This document shows, piece after piece, positions 31,345 to 40,287 of a stretch of DNA of 64,000 bases. The stretch is from Desulfococcus multivorans (GTDB lineage: Bacteria; Desulfobacterota; Desulfobacteria; Desulfobacterales; Desulfococcaceae). Each line of letters opens with the position of its first letter. The first letter of the stretch is position 1. Made by a program: the position numbers and the translations under genes. The notes under the pieces were generated by a model that had not been told where the DNA came from, did not search any database, and saw only the letters and a list, made by a program, of their open reading frames with translations. The stretch is taken from positions 398,001 to 462,000 of the forward strand of contig NZ_CP015381.1 of NCBI RefSeq assembly GCF_001854245.1, in the 5' to 3' direction.

Positions 31345-32000
31345 ACGGGCTGGAAGCCGTGGCCGCCTATACCCGGGCCGGCGGTCCCGTCATGATCCCC
31401 CTGATCGTCGTTTCACTCCTGATGTGGCAGATGGTGGTGATGAAGAGCCTCTGGCTGTTCCGGGTGCGCCGTCATCCCCTCAGGATCGCCGATGCGCCGG
31501 CGCGGATGGCGGGCCGGGATAGAGCGCCCGAGGCGGGGCCGGAAGGATCCCGGACGGCGGTCCTGGCCTATTTTCTGGAACACCGCACAGGAGATCCGGA
31601 GACGGATCGGATCCTGTGGGAGGTCGCGGTTCGGCGGCAGATTTCCCGTCTGGACCGCTATCTCCCGGCGATCCGGGTTTTGGGTGCGGTGGCGCCGCTT
31701 CTGGGCCTCCTGGGCACGGTGAGCGGGATGGTGGAGACCTTTCAGGTCATCGGATTCCAGGGGACCGGGAACAGCCAGGCCCTGGCGTCCGGGATCCAGG
31801 AGGCTCTCATTACGACCCAGACCGGATTGCTCATCGCCATTCCCGGTCTCTTTGCCGGACAGGTCCTGACCCAGAAGGTGCGGGAGATCGAAGGCGAACT
31901 CATGGTGTTTCACCGGGCCGTGGATCAATGGCTGACGGCGCCGCGGGACAGATTGCCCATGCATGGAAAACAGAATGGAAAAGGGGGGACGGGATGCTGA
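31341..32000 (+). CDS. exbB: ExbB-type proton channel subunit
   Basis: A 219-residue protein starting at a GTG that overlaps the previous stop (GTGA). The three-helix ExbB pattern is clear: PVMIPLIVVSLLMWQMVVMKSLWLF, then IRVLGAVAPLLGLLGTVSGMVETF and GIQEALITTQTGLLIAIPGLFAGQ. It should assemble as a pentamer around ExbD to turn the proton gradient into TonB motion. Confidence 0.9.
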   Translation: MNGLEAVAAYTRAGGPVMIPLIVVSLLMWQMVVMKSLWLFRVRRHPLRIADAPARMAGRDRAPEAGPEGSRTAVLAYFLEHRTGDPETDRILWEVAVRRQISRLDRYLPAIRVLGAVAPLLGLLGTVSGMVETFQVIGFQGTGNSQALASGIQEALITTQTGLLIAIPGLFAGQVLTQKVREIEGELMVFHRAVDQWLTAPRDRLPMHGKQNGKGGTGC

Positions 32001-32425
32001 GATCGAGAGGACGGTTCGGGGCCGGACGGGCATTGGCGGAGAGCACCGAGGTGGACATCAACATGGCGCCCCTCATCGATATGATCTTCATCCTCCTCAT
32101 CTTTTTTCTGGTTACGGCCAGTTTCGTCCGTGAGAGCGGCGTCACGGTCCAGCGGCCCGAGGCGGCGTCGGCCGCACCCGGAGACGCGGTGGGCCTGATG
32201 ATCGGCGTGACGACGGCCGGGGAGGTCTTCGTCGACGGCCGTCCCGTGGAGCTGCGGAACCTGCGGGCCGTCGTCGCGCTGTTTCTCATGGAGAACCCCG
32301 GCGGCGGGGTCCTGATCGAGGCGGATCGGGCGTGCAGCACGGGTCGGCTGGTGGCCGTCCTGGATCAGTGCCGGCTGGCCGGGGCGGAAAACACGGCCGT
32401 GTCCGCCGTGGCGCCGTCGCCGTGA
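31994..32425 (+). CDS. exbD: ExbD-type proton channel subunit
   Basis: The ATG at 31994 overlaps exbB by 7 bases. The 143-residue product has the single N-terminal helix MAPLIDMIFILLIFFLVTAS, in which the Asp of PLIDMIF is the essential proton carrier, and a small periplasmic domain (about 60-140). All key features are intact. Confidence 0.9.
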   Translation: MLRSRGRFGAGRALAESTEVDINMAPLIDMIFILLIFFLVTASFVRESGVTVQRPEAASAAPGDAVGLMIGVTTAGEVFVDGRPVELRNLRAVVALFLMENPGGGVLIEADRACSTGRLVAVLDQCRLAGAENTAVSAVAPSP

Positions 32426-33195
32426 CGTCCAAACCGGGAACGGGAGGGCGCGAGGTTCTTGTGGGGATCGGCTTTTCGCTGATGCTCAACCTGATCATTT
32501 TCGCCCTGGCGCCGCTTCTTCTGGACCAGGATGTCCGCACGGACCGGCCTGTCCCGGAAACCCTCGATCTGCGGATTCCGTTGCGCAGCAAGTCCACGCC
32601 CGGGCCGGAGACGCAGCCCGCTCCGGAGCCTCCGGAACCCCCGGAACTTCTCTTGACGCCGCCGGAGATTCCGGCGCCGGCCGAGTCTTCGGTATTGGAG
32701 CCGCCCGACTTGGCAACCGCGGAAGCGCCCCCGCCGGTGCTCCTGGAAACGGCGCCGGTCAAGGTTTCCGCTCCCAGGCCTCTGCCCGCCGGGCCTGCGA
32801 AGAAGGCCGCCGTTGCCGTGCCGGTGTCTGGCCGCTCCACGAACGATGCTTCCCCGGCGGTCCCCGGGGCCGACACCCCAAGGGAGACCGGCGATGCGAT
32901 GCGGGGATATGCCATGGACCAGGTCGACACGATACCCGCCGTCATGGGGCAGCCCAGACCCGACTACCCTTACCGGGCAAGGCGCCGCAACATCGAGGGG
33001 TGGGTGAAGATCCGATTCCTGGTGGACAGGGAAGGACGGGTCCACGACCTGACCATCCTCTCGTCATCTCCGAGGAATGTTTTCGATGCCGCCGTTCGGG
33101 AGGCGATCCCCCGATGGCGCTTCAACCCGGGGATCCGGTCCGGGCGGCCCGTGGACGTATGGGTGGAGACCACCATTCAATTCAAACTCGATTGA
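32422..33195 (+). CDS. tonB: TonB
   Basis: Start GTG 32422 overlaps the exbD stop. The 257-residue protein has one N-terminal helix (VGIGFSLMLNLIIFALAPLL), a Pro/Glu-rich spacer across the periplasm (about 50-165) and a C-terminal TonB domain with YPYRARRRNIEGWVKIRF, FDAAVREAIPRWRFNPGI and a last strand VWVETTIQFKLD. It should contact the TonB boxes of the receptors at 17660 and 41334. Confidence 0.9.
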   Translation: MTSKPGTGGREVLVGIGFSLMLNLIIFALAPLLLDQDVRTDRPVPETLDLRIPLRSKSTPGPETQPAPEPPEPPELLLTPPEIPAPAESSVLEPPDLATAEAPPPVLLETAPVKVSAPRPLPAGPAKKAAVAVPVSGRSTNDASPAVPGADTPRETGDAMRGYAMDQVDTIPAVMGQPRPDYPYRARRRNIEGWVKIRFLVDREGRVHDLTILSSSPRNVFDAAVREAIPRWRFNPGIRSGRPVDVWVETTIQFKLD

Positions 33196-33211
33196 CCTGA
33201 TGGAGGACCCG

Positions 33212-34126
33212 ATGAAACGGTTTTGGATGATCCTGATGCTGATGGGGGCGTGCTGCACGGCAGGCCCCCTTTGGGCCGGTCCCCCGCCGGCATGCCCCGA
33301 ACCGCCGGCCGTGGATGGGGAGCTTTTCAGCGTTCTGGAAAAGGCCCGTAAATCCATGGCCGCGGGCCGGAACCGGGCAGCCCTGGAGATGCTTTCGGCC
33401 TATGCCGCCCGCCACCCGGATCGGCAGCATTACCACCTGTCTTTCTGCATGGGAACCGCCTGTTATCGCCTGCGGCAGACGGCCCGGGCCGAGGACTGCT
33501 TCACGTCCGCCGCGGCGCTGTTGCCCTGCCGGCCGGAGGTCTGGGAGAATATCGGGGCGGTACGCGCCGCAATGGGCAACCATGCCGGGGCGGCGGCGGC
33601 CCTCTCCGTCGCCTACCGCCTTTCTCCGCCGGACCGGAAGGGGTGGCGGAACCTGGGGGATCTCTATCGGCTGGCGGGGGTGCCCAGGGCGGCGGCCCGG
33701 GCATATCTGAAGGCCTTTGGAAAGGACCCCGACCCGAAGGCGTTGGACCTGATATCCGACACCTGGCTGGCGGCCCGGAACCTGGAGCAGGCCCTGGAGG
33801 CCGCCCGTCTGGCCGCTGACAGGGCTCCGACGGTGAAACGCTGGGCCCGCGTAGGGGACATCTGCTTCCACCTGGGGGATCTCCAGGACAGCATCGTCGC
33901 ATACCGGAAGGGCGCGGCCCTTGATGACGGCGACGGCAGGATGTACCTCATGGAGGGCATGGTTGCCTTGAAGTTGAAGCGGCTCACGGACGCGGAGGCC
34001 TGCTTTGCCCGGGCCATGGACAAGGCGGCCCCCAAAAGCAAAACCGCCCGGAACGCCGCCAGATGGATGCAGGCGCTGCAGGCATCCCGAAAAAATGCCG
34101 CTTCCAATGAAAGCGGCGTCAATTGA
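33212..34126 (+). CDS. Periplasmic TPR protein of the TonB operon
   Basis: ATG 33212 follows GGAGGACCCG. The 304-residue product has a signal peptide (FWMILMLMGACCTAGPLWA) and about six to seven tetratricopeptide-like repeats (for example HYHLSFCMGTACYRLRQTAR, NIGAVRAAMGNHAGAAAALS, RMYLMEGMVALKLKRLTDAE). TPR proteins of this kind end TonB2-type operons and are needed for some receptors. It completes the operon; the next gene is convergent. Confidence 0.8.
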   Translation: MKRFWMILMLMGACCTAGPLWAGPPPACPEPPAVDGELFSVLEKARKSMAAGRNRAALEMLSAYAARHPDRQHYHLSFCMGTACYRLRQTARAEDCFTSAAALLPCRPEVWENIGAVRAAMGNHAGAAAALSVAYRLSPPDRKGWRNLGDLYRLAGVPRAAARAYLKAFGKDPDPKALDLISDTWLAARNLEQALEAARLAADRAPTVKRWARVGDICFHLGDLQDSIVAYRKGAALDDGDGRMYLMEGMVALKLKRLTDAEACFARAMDKAAPKSKTARNAARWMQALQASRKNAASNESGVN

Positions 34127-34150
34127 CATGGGCCCGGGCTGCTGCCGCAA

Positions 34151-35272
34151 TCAGGCGTCGACAACCACGAGGGAAGGTTCTTTTTCGCGGGATGCGTCCG
34201 ACGGTCCCGGAGAAACCGCTACGCTCTTGATCAGGGCGAACACCGGCCGGCCGGGCTTCAGGTTCAGTTCCGACAGGGACTGGCGGGTGATCCGTGCCCA
34301 CAGGGGACGCCCGATGTCCAGACGGACGTCCACGAAAGGCGCGCCGTGATCCCATATCTCCCGGATCTCCCCCGGGAAGACGTTCTGGAAACTGGTCCGT
34401 CGCGGCGGCGACAGCGCAACGGCCACCTGGCGGGCCGGGATACGCACGCGCACCGATTCCCCCCTGGCGGCCTGAAATTGCTGCACCTTGAGGGTGTGGC
34501 CACCGAAGCGGAGGCGGGTCAGGCCGAATGCGTCCTCCGGCTCGTCGACCACGGCGGAGATGACCGATTCGGTTTCGCTCCGGCCGAGATGGGATTGAAG
34601 ATCCGACCGGGAGAGCAGGACTTCCGGATCGTCCTCGGCCAGAACGCGCCCTTCCTGAATCAGGACCATGCGGACGGCCAGATGGAGGATTTCGTCCAGG
34701 GCATGGCTGACGTAGAGGATCGGAATGGCGAATTCGCGGCCCAACCGCATGACAAAGGGCAGCACCTCGGCCTTGCGCGCCGGGTCCAGTGCTGCCAGGG
34801 GTTCGTCCATGAGCAGCAGTGCCGGGCTGGTCAGGAGGGCGCGTCCGATGGCCACCCGCTGTTTCTCGCCGCCGGAAAGCTTTGACGGCCGGCGGTCGAG
34901 CAGGCGGCCGATGCCGAGAAGTTCCACCACCGGATCGAATTTGACGAAGCGTCGCCTTGCCGGCGTGCGGTGCATCCCATAGGTCAGATTGGATCGCACC
35001 GAGAGGTGGGGCAGGAGGCGGCCGTCCTGGAACACATAGCCGATGCGGCGTTTTTCCGGCGGCAGATCGATATGCCGCGCCGAATCGAAGAGGCAGAGAC
35101 CGTTGACGGCGATGCGGCCGGCGTCGGGCTTCAGCAGACCGGCCACCATGTTGACGACGGAGGTCTTCCCCGCGCCGGAGGGGCCGTAGAGCGCCGTCAC
35201 GCCCGAGGGGGCGCCCCGGAACGCAACATCCAGCGTGAAACCGCCCTGCCGGTGATTGATGCGGATGTCCAC
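34151..35272 (-). CDS. modC: Molybdate/tungstate ABC transporter ATPase ModC
   Basis: A 373-residue ATPase: Walker A GPSGAGKTS, signature LSGGEKQRVAIGRALL, Walker B LLLMDEPLAALD and switch His VSHALDEILHL. The C-terminal MOP/TOBE region (about 285-365: IPARQVAVALSPPRRTSFQN, VDVRLDIGRPLWARITRQ) binds oxyanion and gives feedback control. It is 6 bases after modB. The order modA-modB-modC is standard. Confidence 0.9.
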   Translation of the reverse strand: MDIRINHRQGGFTLDVAFRGAPSGVTALYGPSGAGKTSVVNMVAGLLKPDAGRIAVNGLCLFDSARHIDLPPEKRRIGYVFQDGRLLPHLSVRSNLTYGMHRTPARRRFVKFDPVVELLGIGRLLDRRPSKLSGGEKQRVAIGRALLTSPALLLMDEPLAALDPARKAEVLPFVMRLGREFAIPILYVSHALDEILHLAVRMVLIQEGRVLAEDDPEVLLSRSDLQSHLGRSETESVISAVVDEPEDAFGLTRLRFGGHTLKVQQFQAARGESVRVRIPARQVAVALSPPRRTSFQNVFPGEIREIWDHGAPFVDVRLDIGRPLWARITRQSLSELNLKPGRPVFALIKSVAVSPGPSDASREKEPSLVVVDA

Positions 35273-35278
35273 GGCCGG

Positions 35279-35980
35279 TTATCCCGCCATGCGGGCGGCG
35301 AATTTCCGGGCCGATATTTCAGAGAACACCAGCGCAGCCATGGCGATGAGCACCGACAGGAGGCAGAGCCGCATAGCCCCCGTTTCTCCGTCCGGGACCT
35401 GGGTCAGGGTGTAGAGGGCCAGCGGCAGGGTCTGGGTCTGTCCCCGGATGTTGGAGACGAAGGTGATGGTGGCGCCGAATTCTCCCAGACTCCGGGCAAA
35501 CGCGAGGATGCCCCCGGTGATGATGCCCGGCACCATCAGCGGCAGGGTGACGGTGAAGAAGACCCGAACCGGACCGGCGCCTAGGGTGCGGGCCGCCGCC
35601 TCCAGCCCGGGGTCCACGCCTTCCAGGGAGAGCCGCACGGCGCGGACCAGAAGCGGGAATGCCATGACGGCCGCCGCCAGGGCGGCCCCTTTCCAGTTGA
35701 AGGCCAGGACGACCCCCAGGTAACGGTCCAGGGGTCCGCCGATGATGCCGTTCCGCCCCAGCATCACCAGCAGCAGGTATCCGATGACCACCGGCGGGAG
35801 CACCAGGGGCAGATGCACCAGTCCGTCCAGCAGGTTTCTGCCGGGAAAGCGGCGGCGCGCCAGAACCCAGGCCGTCAGGATTCCCGCCGGAAGGCTGACG
35901 GCCACGGCCCAGCCCGACACCCAGAGGCTGAGTTCGAGAGCTTCCAGTTCAACCGGCGTCAAATGAAGCAGATCCATCAC
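35279..35980 (-). CDS. modB: Molybdate/tungstate ABC permease ModB
   Basis: A 233-residue permease with about five helices (WVSGWAVAVSLPAGILTAWVLA, LPLVLPPVVIGYLLLVMLG) and the EAA loop LEAAARTLGAGPVRVFFTVTLPL that contacts ModC. It overlaps the modA stop by 4 bases. Confidence 0.9.
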   Translation of the reverse strand: MMDLLHLTPVELEALELSLWVSGWAVAVSLPAGILTAWVLARRRFPGRNLLDGLVHLPLVLPPVVIGYLLLVMLGRNGIIGGPLDRYLGVVLAFNWKGAALAAAVMAFPLLVRAVRLSLEGVDPGLEAAARTLGAGPVRVFFTVTLPLMVPGIITGGILAFARSLGEFGATITFVSNIRGQTQTLPLALYTLTQVPDGETGAMRLCLLSVLIAMAALVFSEISARKFAARMAG

Positions 35981-36783
35981 CGCACGACAAACCCGTATTT
36001 TTCAAAAATCATCCGGGCGGCCGGGGATCTTAAAAAATCGAGAAAATGCCGGGACGCGGCGGTTTTGCCGCCGGACACCGCCGCCGCGGGATAGACGATG
36101 GGCGGATGACTGTCCTCGGGAAACGTTCCCACCACGCGCACTTTCTTCGAAATCGCGGCATCGGTGGCATAGACCAGCCCCAGGGGGGCCTCCCCGCGTT
36201 CCACCAGCACCAGGGCCGCGCGCACATCCTTCATGGGCGCCAGCCGATCCTTGACCGCATCCCAGCCGCCCAGATTTTCAAGCGCCTTCTTGCCGTAAAT
36301 GCCGGCCGGCACGTGATCGGGGTCCCCCAGGGAGAGGCGGCCGTCCGCGCCCAGGGCGGCGGCGAGCGAAAAACCGGGCACCACCGTGATCGACGGCATC
36401 GTGCTCTTGATCGGCGCGATCAATACGATCCGGTTGCCCAGGAGATCGAAGCGGCTTTCTGTCGCGATCAGGTCCTTCTCCGCCAGGTAGTCCATCCATT
36501 TCCGGTTGGCCGAAAGAAAGATATCCGCCGGTGCCCCGCTTTCGATCTGCTTGGCCAGCGCGGAGGATGAGGCGAACGACGGGGTGATGCGCCGGCCGGG
36601 ATGTGCTGCCGTATACTGTTCGCCGATTTCAGTGAGGGCGTTGGTGGTGGAGGCCGCGGCAAAGACCAGGACATCGGTTTCCGCGGCGGCTCCGGATCCA
36701 ACGAACGCATCCAGCCCCATTATTCCGGCCGGCACCATCATCACCATGACCAGGAGACGCAACACACATTTTAACGATGCCAT
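35977..36783 (-). CDS. modA: Molybdate/tungstate-binding protein ModA
   Basis: The start at 36783 has AAGGAGAG upstream. The 268-residue protein has a signal peptide (LRLLVMVMMVPAGIMGLDAFV) and the ModA fold: DVLVFAAASTTNALTEIGEQ, SFASSSALAKQIESGAPADIFLSAN (oxyanion site serines) and LGDPDHVPAGIYGKKALENLG. It delivers molybdate or tungstate to ModBC. No other molybdate system is seen here unless the importer at 21498 is one. Confidence 0.9.
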   Translation of the reverse strand: MASLKCVLRLLVMVMMVPAGIMGLDAFVGSGAAAETDVLVFAAASTTNALTEIGEQYTAAHPGRRITPSFASSSALAKQIESGAPADIFLSANRKWMDYLAEKDLIATESRFDLLGNRIVLIAPIKSTMPSITVVPGFSLAAALGADGRLSLGDPDHVPAGIYGKKALENLGGWDAVKDRLAPMKDVRAALVLVERGEAPLGLVYATDAAISKKVRVVGTFPEDSHPPIVYPAAAVSGGKTAASRHFLDFLRSPAARMIFEKYGFVVR

Positions 36784-36877
36784 TTTCAATCTCTCCTTTG
36801 GCATAAAACTTCGTTACAGTTGAGGCCGCAATCTGTTTCGACAGATCATTTCGGATTGTTGAGCATAAAACCGGAGG

Positions 36878-36915
36878 TGACGGCAGATGACGTTTTTAAA
36901 CGTCATTTGACGGCA
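36878..36915. promoter_or_regulatory. Palindromic operator candidate upstream of modABC
   Basis: ATGACGTTTTTAAACGTCAT (36887-36906) has 9-bp perfect arms around TT. It is flanked on both sides by direct copies of TGACGGCA (36878-36885 and 36908-36915). The block lies about 95 bases upstream of modA and 170 upstream of the divergent regulator, so it is the best candidate site for the XRE/binding-protein regulator. Confidence 0.6.
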
Positions 36916-36955
36916 TCTATTGACATATGATATAGAGTCCGTCAATGTTTTTTTA

Positions 36956-37031
36956 GCTCAACTTTCGACTTTCATAGGGCGGTGCCGGGAGGATACGGCA
37001 CCTCTATCCGGCCATCATTATGAAATTTGAA
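36956..37031. repeat. REP-like palindrome between modA and its regulator
   Basis: GCTCAACTTTCGACTTTCAT and the degenerate inverse ATTATGAAATTTGAATT enclose GGTGCCGGGAGGATACGG and CACCTCTATCCGG. Together with the operator block this fills 36784-37087; no gene is seen there. Confidence 0.6.
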
Positions 37032-37087
37032 TTTTTAAATACAGACGGTTTCGAAAATCGACGGCGGGATTACGGCAGGGAGGCACG

Positions 37088-38227
37088 GTGCCCCGACAAC
37101 CTCATGATATACAATGCAGCGTCAAACAGTATCGCCTGGCCAGGGGGTGGTCTCAGGAGGAGCTGGCGGAAAGAATCGGCATCCGGCGTCAGGCGGTTTA
37201 CGACATCGAATCCGGGCGTTACCTGCCCAATACGGCCGTCGCGTTGCGCCTGGCACGCATTTTCGGATGCCGCGTGGAGGACCTGTTCGTCGAACGGACG
37301 CCCCGGGAGCGTCATGACATCCACCTGATCGGCGAAGACGTGGCGCCGTCGACGCGTCTGGCATTGGGGCGGGTCCGCGATCGGCTGGTGGGCTTTCCGC
37401 TTCAGGGCGCCGAATCCGTGCCGTTCGGCTTGCGATCGGCGGACGGATTGCTGGCGCCGGACAGAAAGCGGGCCGAGATACTGCTTCCCGCCGACCGCCT
37501 GGAGAGAACCATTATTCTGATGGGGTGCGATCCGGCATTTGAAATCCTCGGGCAGCATGTCTCCCGCATGTCTCCCGACGCCCGCGTGCACTGCCGTTTC
37601 GCATCGAGCCATCGCGCTATCGAAGGCCTGGCCGAAGGCGTCGCGCACGTGGCGGGCACCCACCTGCACAATACCGGCAAGGCGGAATCCAACGTCCTTT
37701 TGGCCGCCAGAACACTGCGCCGCGGGCGAAGCCGCATCCTGGGGTTTTCCCTCCTGGAGGAAGGGCTGATGGTGGCTCGGGGCAATCCTCTGGGCATCCG
37801 CACGGTGGCCGACCTGGCCCGGCCCATGGTGCGCTTCGTCAATCGCGAGGCCGGCGCCGCCCTCCGGGTGCTGCTGGACGATCATCTGCGGCGTGCCGGC
37901 ATTCGCCCGGAAGACATCGGCGGTTATCGGAATGAAGTGGGATCCCACCGGGAGGGGGCCTATCGCATCGTCTGCAACGTCGCGGACGCCGCCCTGGGAC
38001 TCAGGGCCGTTGCCGAGGTCCACGGCCTGGGGTTTGTGCCGATCACCGCGGCCCGATGCGACCTGGTCATCCCGGCCGACCTCGCGGATCATCCCATCAT
38101 CAGGATTCTTCTCGACGTCCTCCAGTCCGCCGCGCTTCGCAGGGAGATCGATACGCTGCCCGGATACGACGGTTCGGTTACGGGGAAGCTCATCGCCGAG
38201 CCGACCCCCGAGGCCCAGCCGGAATGA
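37088..38227 (+). CDS. XRE-type regulator with molybdate-binding-protein-like domain
   Basis: A 379-residue protein starting at GTG 37088. Residues 10-65 are an XRE/Cro HTH (YRLARGWSQEELAERIGIRR, then AVYDIESGRYLPNTAVALRL). Residues about 125-365 form a type-2 periplasmic-binding-protein domain (MGCDPAFEILGQHVSR, EGLMVARGNPLGIRTVADLA, VNREAGAALRVLL) as found in regulators that sense molybdate or tungstate. It is divergent from modABC, so control of that operon is the natural reading. Unlike ModE it lacks a MOP domain. Confidence 0.85.
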   Translation: MPRQPHDIQCSVKQYRLARGWSQEELAERIGIRRQAVYDIESGRYLPNTAVALRLARIFGCRVEDLFVERTPRERHDIHLIGEDVAPSTRLALGRVRDRLVGFPLQGAESVPFGLRSADGLLAPDRKRAEILLPADRLERTIILMGCDPAFEILGQHVSRMSPDARVHCRFASSHRAIEGLAEGVAHVAGTHLHNTGKAESNVLLAARTLRRGRSRILGFSLLEEGLMVARGNPLGIRTVADLARPMVRFVNREAGAALRVLLDDHLRRAGIRPEDIGGYRNEVGSHREGAYRIVCNVADAALGLRAVAEVHGLGFVPITAARCDLVIPADLADHPIIRILLDVLQSAALRREIDTLPGYDGSVTGKLIAEPTPEAQPE

Positions 38228-38315
38228 TGCGGCGTCGGCCATGTGACTGGATATTTTGCCTGCTGCGATGGATGCGATGCCGCTTAAGGCTTGACCGGGA
38301 CTGGAAAAGTCCCTA

Positions 38316-39281
38316 ATGATTGGTGCCATGAACGCCGAACAACCCTATCGACCCGGAATACGGACTCCCGGCCCGAGGGTCCTGATCGCCGCTGCCCTGG
38401 TTTCCCTCATGCTCATGATGCCGGGGCCGTTGATCCCGTGCCCGGATGCGGAAGACCGGATGGTCCGGGACCAGGCGGGCCGATCGGTTCGGGTCCCGGC
38501 GGATCCCCGGCGCGTCGTGGCATTGGCGCCCAGCGTCACCGAGATCGTCTTCGCGCTGAAACAGGCGCATCGCCTCGTGGGGGCCACCCGGTTCAGCGAT
38601 TATCCCGCCGAGGCGGAACAGATCCCCAAGGTGGGGTCCTACGTCCGGCTGGATCTCGAAAAAATCACGGCCCTGGCGCCGGATCTCTGCATCGCCGTCA
38701 AGGACGGCAACCCCGTGGACGTGGTCATGCGCCTCGAAGCCCTGAACATCCCCGTTTACGCGGTGGACCCCAGGAGCCTCGATACGGTGATGACGGCCAT
38801 CCGCGCCGTCGGCGAACTGCTGAATGCGCCGGAAGCCGCGGCATCGATGGTCGGGGAGATGCAGCGCCGGATTTCGAGGGTCCGGCGGCTGGCCGCGACG
38901 GCGGAAACCCGGCCGGGGGTCTTTTTCCAGATCGGGGTCAACCCCATCGTCTCCGCGGGCACCCCCACCTTCATCCATGAACTGATCATCGCCGCGGGCG
39001 GGAGGAATCTCGCCGCGGGGGATATTCCCTATCCGCGGTTCAGCCGGGAAGAGGTCCTGATGACGGCGCCGGACATCCTGATCATCACGTCGATGGCCCG
39101 GGGCGGGCTGTTTGAAAAGGTGAAGCGGGAATGGATGGCGTGGCCGGATATGCCGGCCGTCCGCAACCGCCGGGTCCATATTCTCGACTCGGATGTCCTG
39201 GACCGTCCCGGTCCCCGAATGGTCGAGGGTCTCGAACAATTATTCGACATCATTCACCCCGGCCTGGGCGACAGGGAATGA
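38316..39281 (+). CDS. btuF: Cobalamin-binding protein BtuF
   Basis: A 321-residue protein with an N-terminal hydrophobic export segment after a short basic stretch (VLIAAALVSLMLMMPGPLI). Both lobes show BtuF features: RRVVALAPSVTEIVFAL, HRLVGATRFSDYPAEA and the end DVLDRPGPRMVEGLEQLF. ATG 38316 and 38328 are both possible starts; neither has a strong ribosome site. It begins an operon with permease and ATPase. The nearby B12-riboswitch-controlled btuB supports corrinoid uptake. Confidence 0.85.
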   Translation: MIGAMNAEQPYRPGIRTPGPRVLIAAALVSLMLMMPGPLIPCPDAEDRMVRDQAGRSVRVPADPRRVVALAPSVTEIVFALKQAHRLVGATRFSDYPAEAEQIPKVGSYVRLDLEKITALAPDLCIAVKDGNPVDVVMRLEALNIPVYAVDPRSLDTVMTAIRAVGELLNAPEAAASMVGEMQRRISRVRRLAATAETRPGVFFQIGVNPIVSAGTPTFIHELIIAAGGRNLAAGDIPYPRFSREEVLMTAPDILIITSMARGGLFEKVKREWMAWPDMPAVRNRRVHILDSDVLDRPGPRMVEGLEQLFDIIHPGLGDRE

Positions 39282-39282
39282 G

Positions 39283-40287
39283 ATGACGACATCGCCAATA
39301 TTCCGACGGATCGTGTGGGTCTCGGTTCCGCTGTTGGTGCTGCTGGCGGCATTCGCCTTTCTCGGGATTTCCGTGGGGTCGAGCCGGCTGACCCCGGTGG
39401 ACGCCTTTCAGGCCCTTCTGGGACGCGGCCCGGAACCGGACATGCTGACGAATATCATCTGGCGCATCCGTCTGCCCCGGGTGATCCTGGGCGCCCTCGT
39501 GGGATCGACCCTTTCACTGGGCGGTCTGGTCTTTCAGGCCCTGCTGCGAAATCCCCTGGCCGAGCCCTATATCCTGGGGATCTCCGGCGGTTCGGCCGTG
39601 GGGGCCATCATCGGCATTCTCCTGGGGTTTTCCCGGGTTCCCGGGGTCTGTCTCACGGCGTTTTCCGGGAGTATGGCGGTGCTGGCCCTTGTCGTCCTCA
39701 TGGGCAGGGGGGGGATCCGGCTCAAAAAGGACGCCCTGCTCCTCTCCGGCGTCATGATCAATGCCTTCTGCTCGTCGGTCATCACCTTTCTTCTGTCGAT
39801 TTCCCAGGACGCCCGGATCCACAACATTCTCTTCTGGCTCATGGGGGACCTTTCCCTGCCGGACCTGGCCCAGGCCGGACTCCTCGCGCTGATCGTCCTG
39901 CCCTGCTTTCTGCTGATCTTTCGATATGCCAATGTCATGAACCTGCTGCTGATGGGGAAGGAGGCGGCCCGGACCATGGGGGTGAACACCGGGGCGGCCT
40001 CCCTGGTCCTGCTGCTCGCCACGTCGTTCATGGTGAGCGCCACGGTCTCCTACTGCGGGCTTCTGGGGTTCGTGGGGCTGGTCATGCCTCACCTGCTTCG
40101 GCTGGTGCTGGGGCCGGATCACCGGGTCCTCGTGCCGGCCTGCATCCTGGGCGGCGGGGCTTACATGATTCTCTGCGACATCCTCGCCCGGGTGCTGCCG
40201 GCCCAGGGGGAGATGCCCACGGGGGTGATCACGGCCATGATCGGCGCGCCGCTCTTCATTTACCTGCTGAAACGGTCCAGGATATGA
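39283..40287 (+). CDS. btuC: Cobalamin ABC permease BtuC
   Basis: ATG 39283 lies one base after the btuF stop. The 334-residue protein has the FecCD/BtuC plan: FRRIVWVSVPLLVLLAAFAFL, IRLPRVILGALVGSTLSLGG, LRNPLAEPYILGISGGSAVG and CGLLGFVGLVMPHLLRLVLG. The end MPTGVITAMIGAPLFIYLL is typical. It overlaps the ATPase gene by ATGA. Confidence 0.88.
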   Translation: MTTSPIFRRIVWVSVPLLVLLAAFAFLGISVGSSRLTPVDAFQALLGRGPEPDMLTNIIWRIRLPRVILGALVGSTLSLGGLVFQALLRNPLAEPYILGISGGSAVGAIIGILLGFSRVPGVCLTAFSGSMAVLALVVLMGRGGIRLKKDALLLSGVMINAFCSSVITFLLSISQDARIHNILFWLMGDLSLPDLAQAGLLALIVLPCFLLIFRYANVMNLLLMGKEAARTMGVNTGAASLVLLLATSFMVSATVSYCGLLGFVGLVMPHLLRLVLGPDHRVLVPACILGGGAYMILCDILARVLPAQGEMPTGVITAMIGAPLFIYLLKRSRI

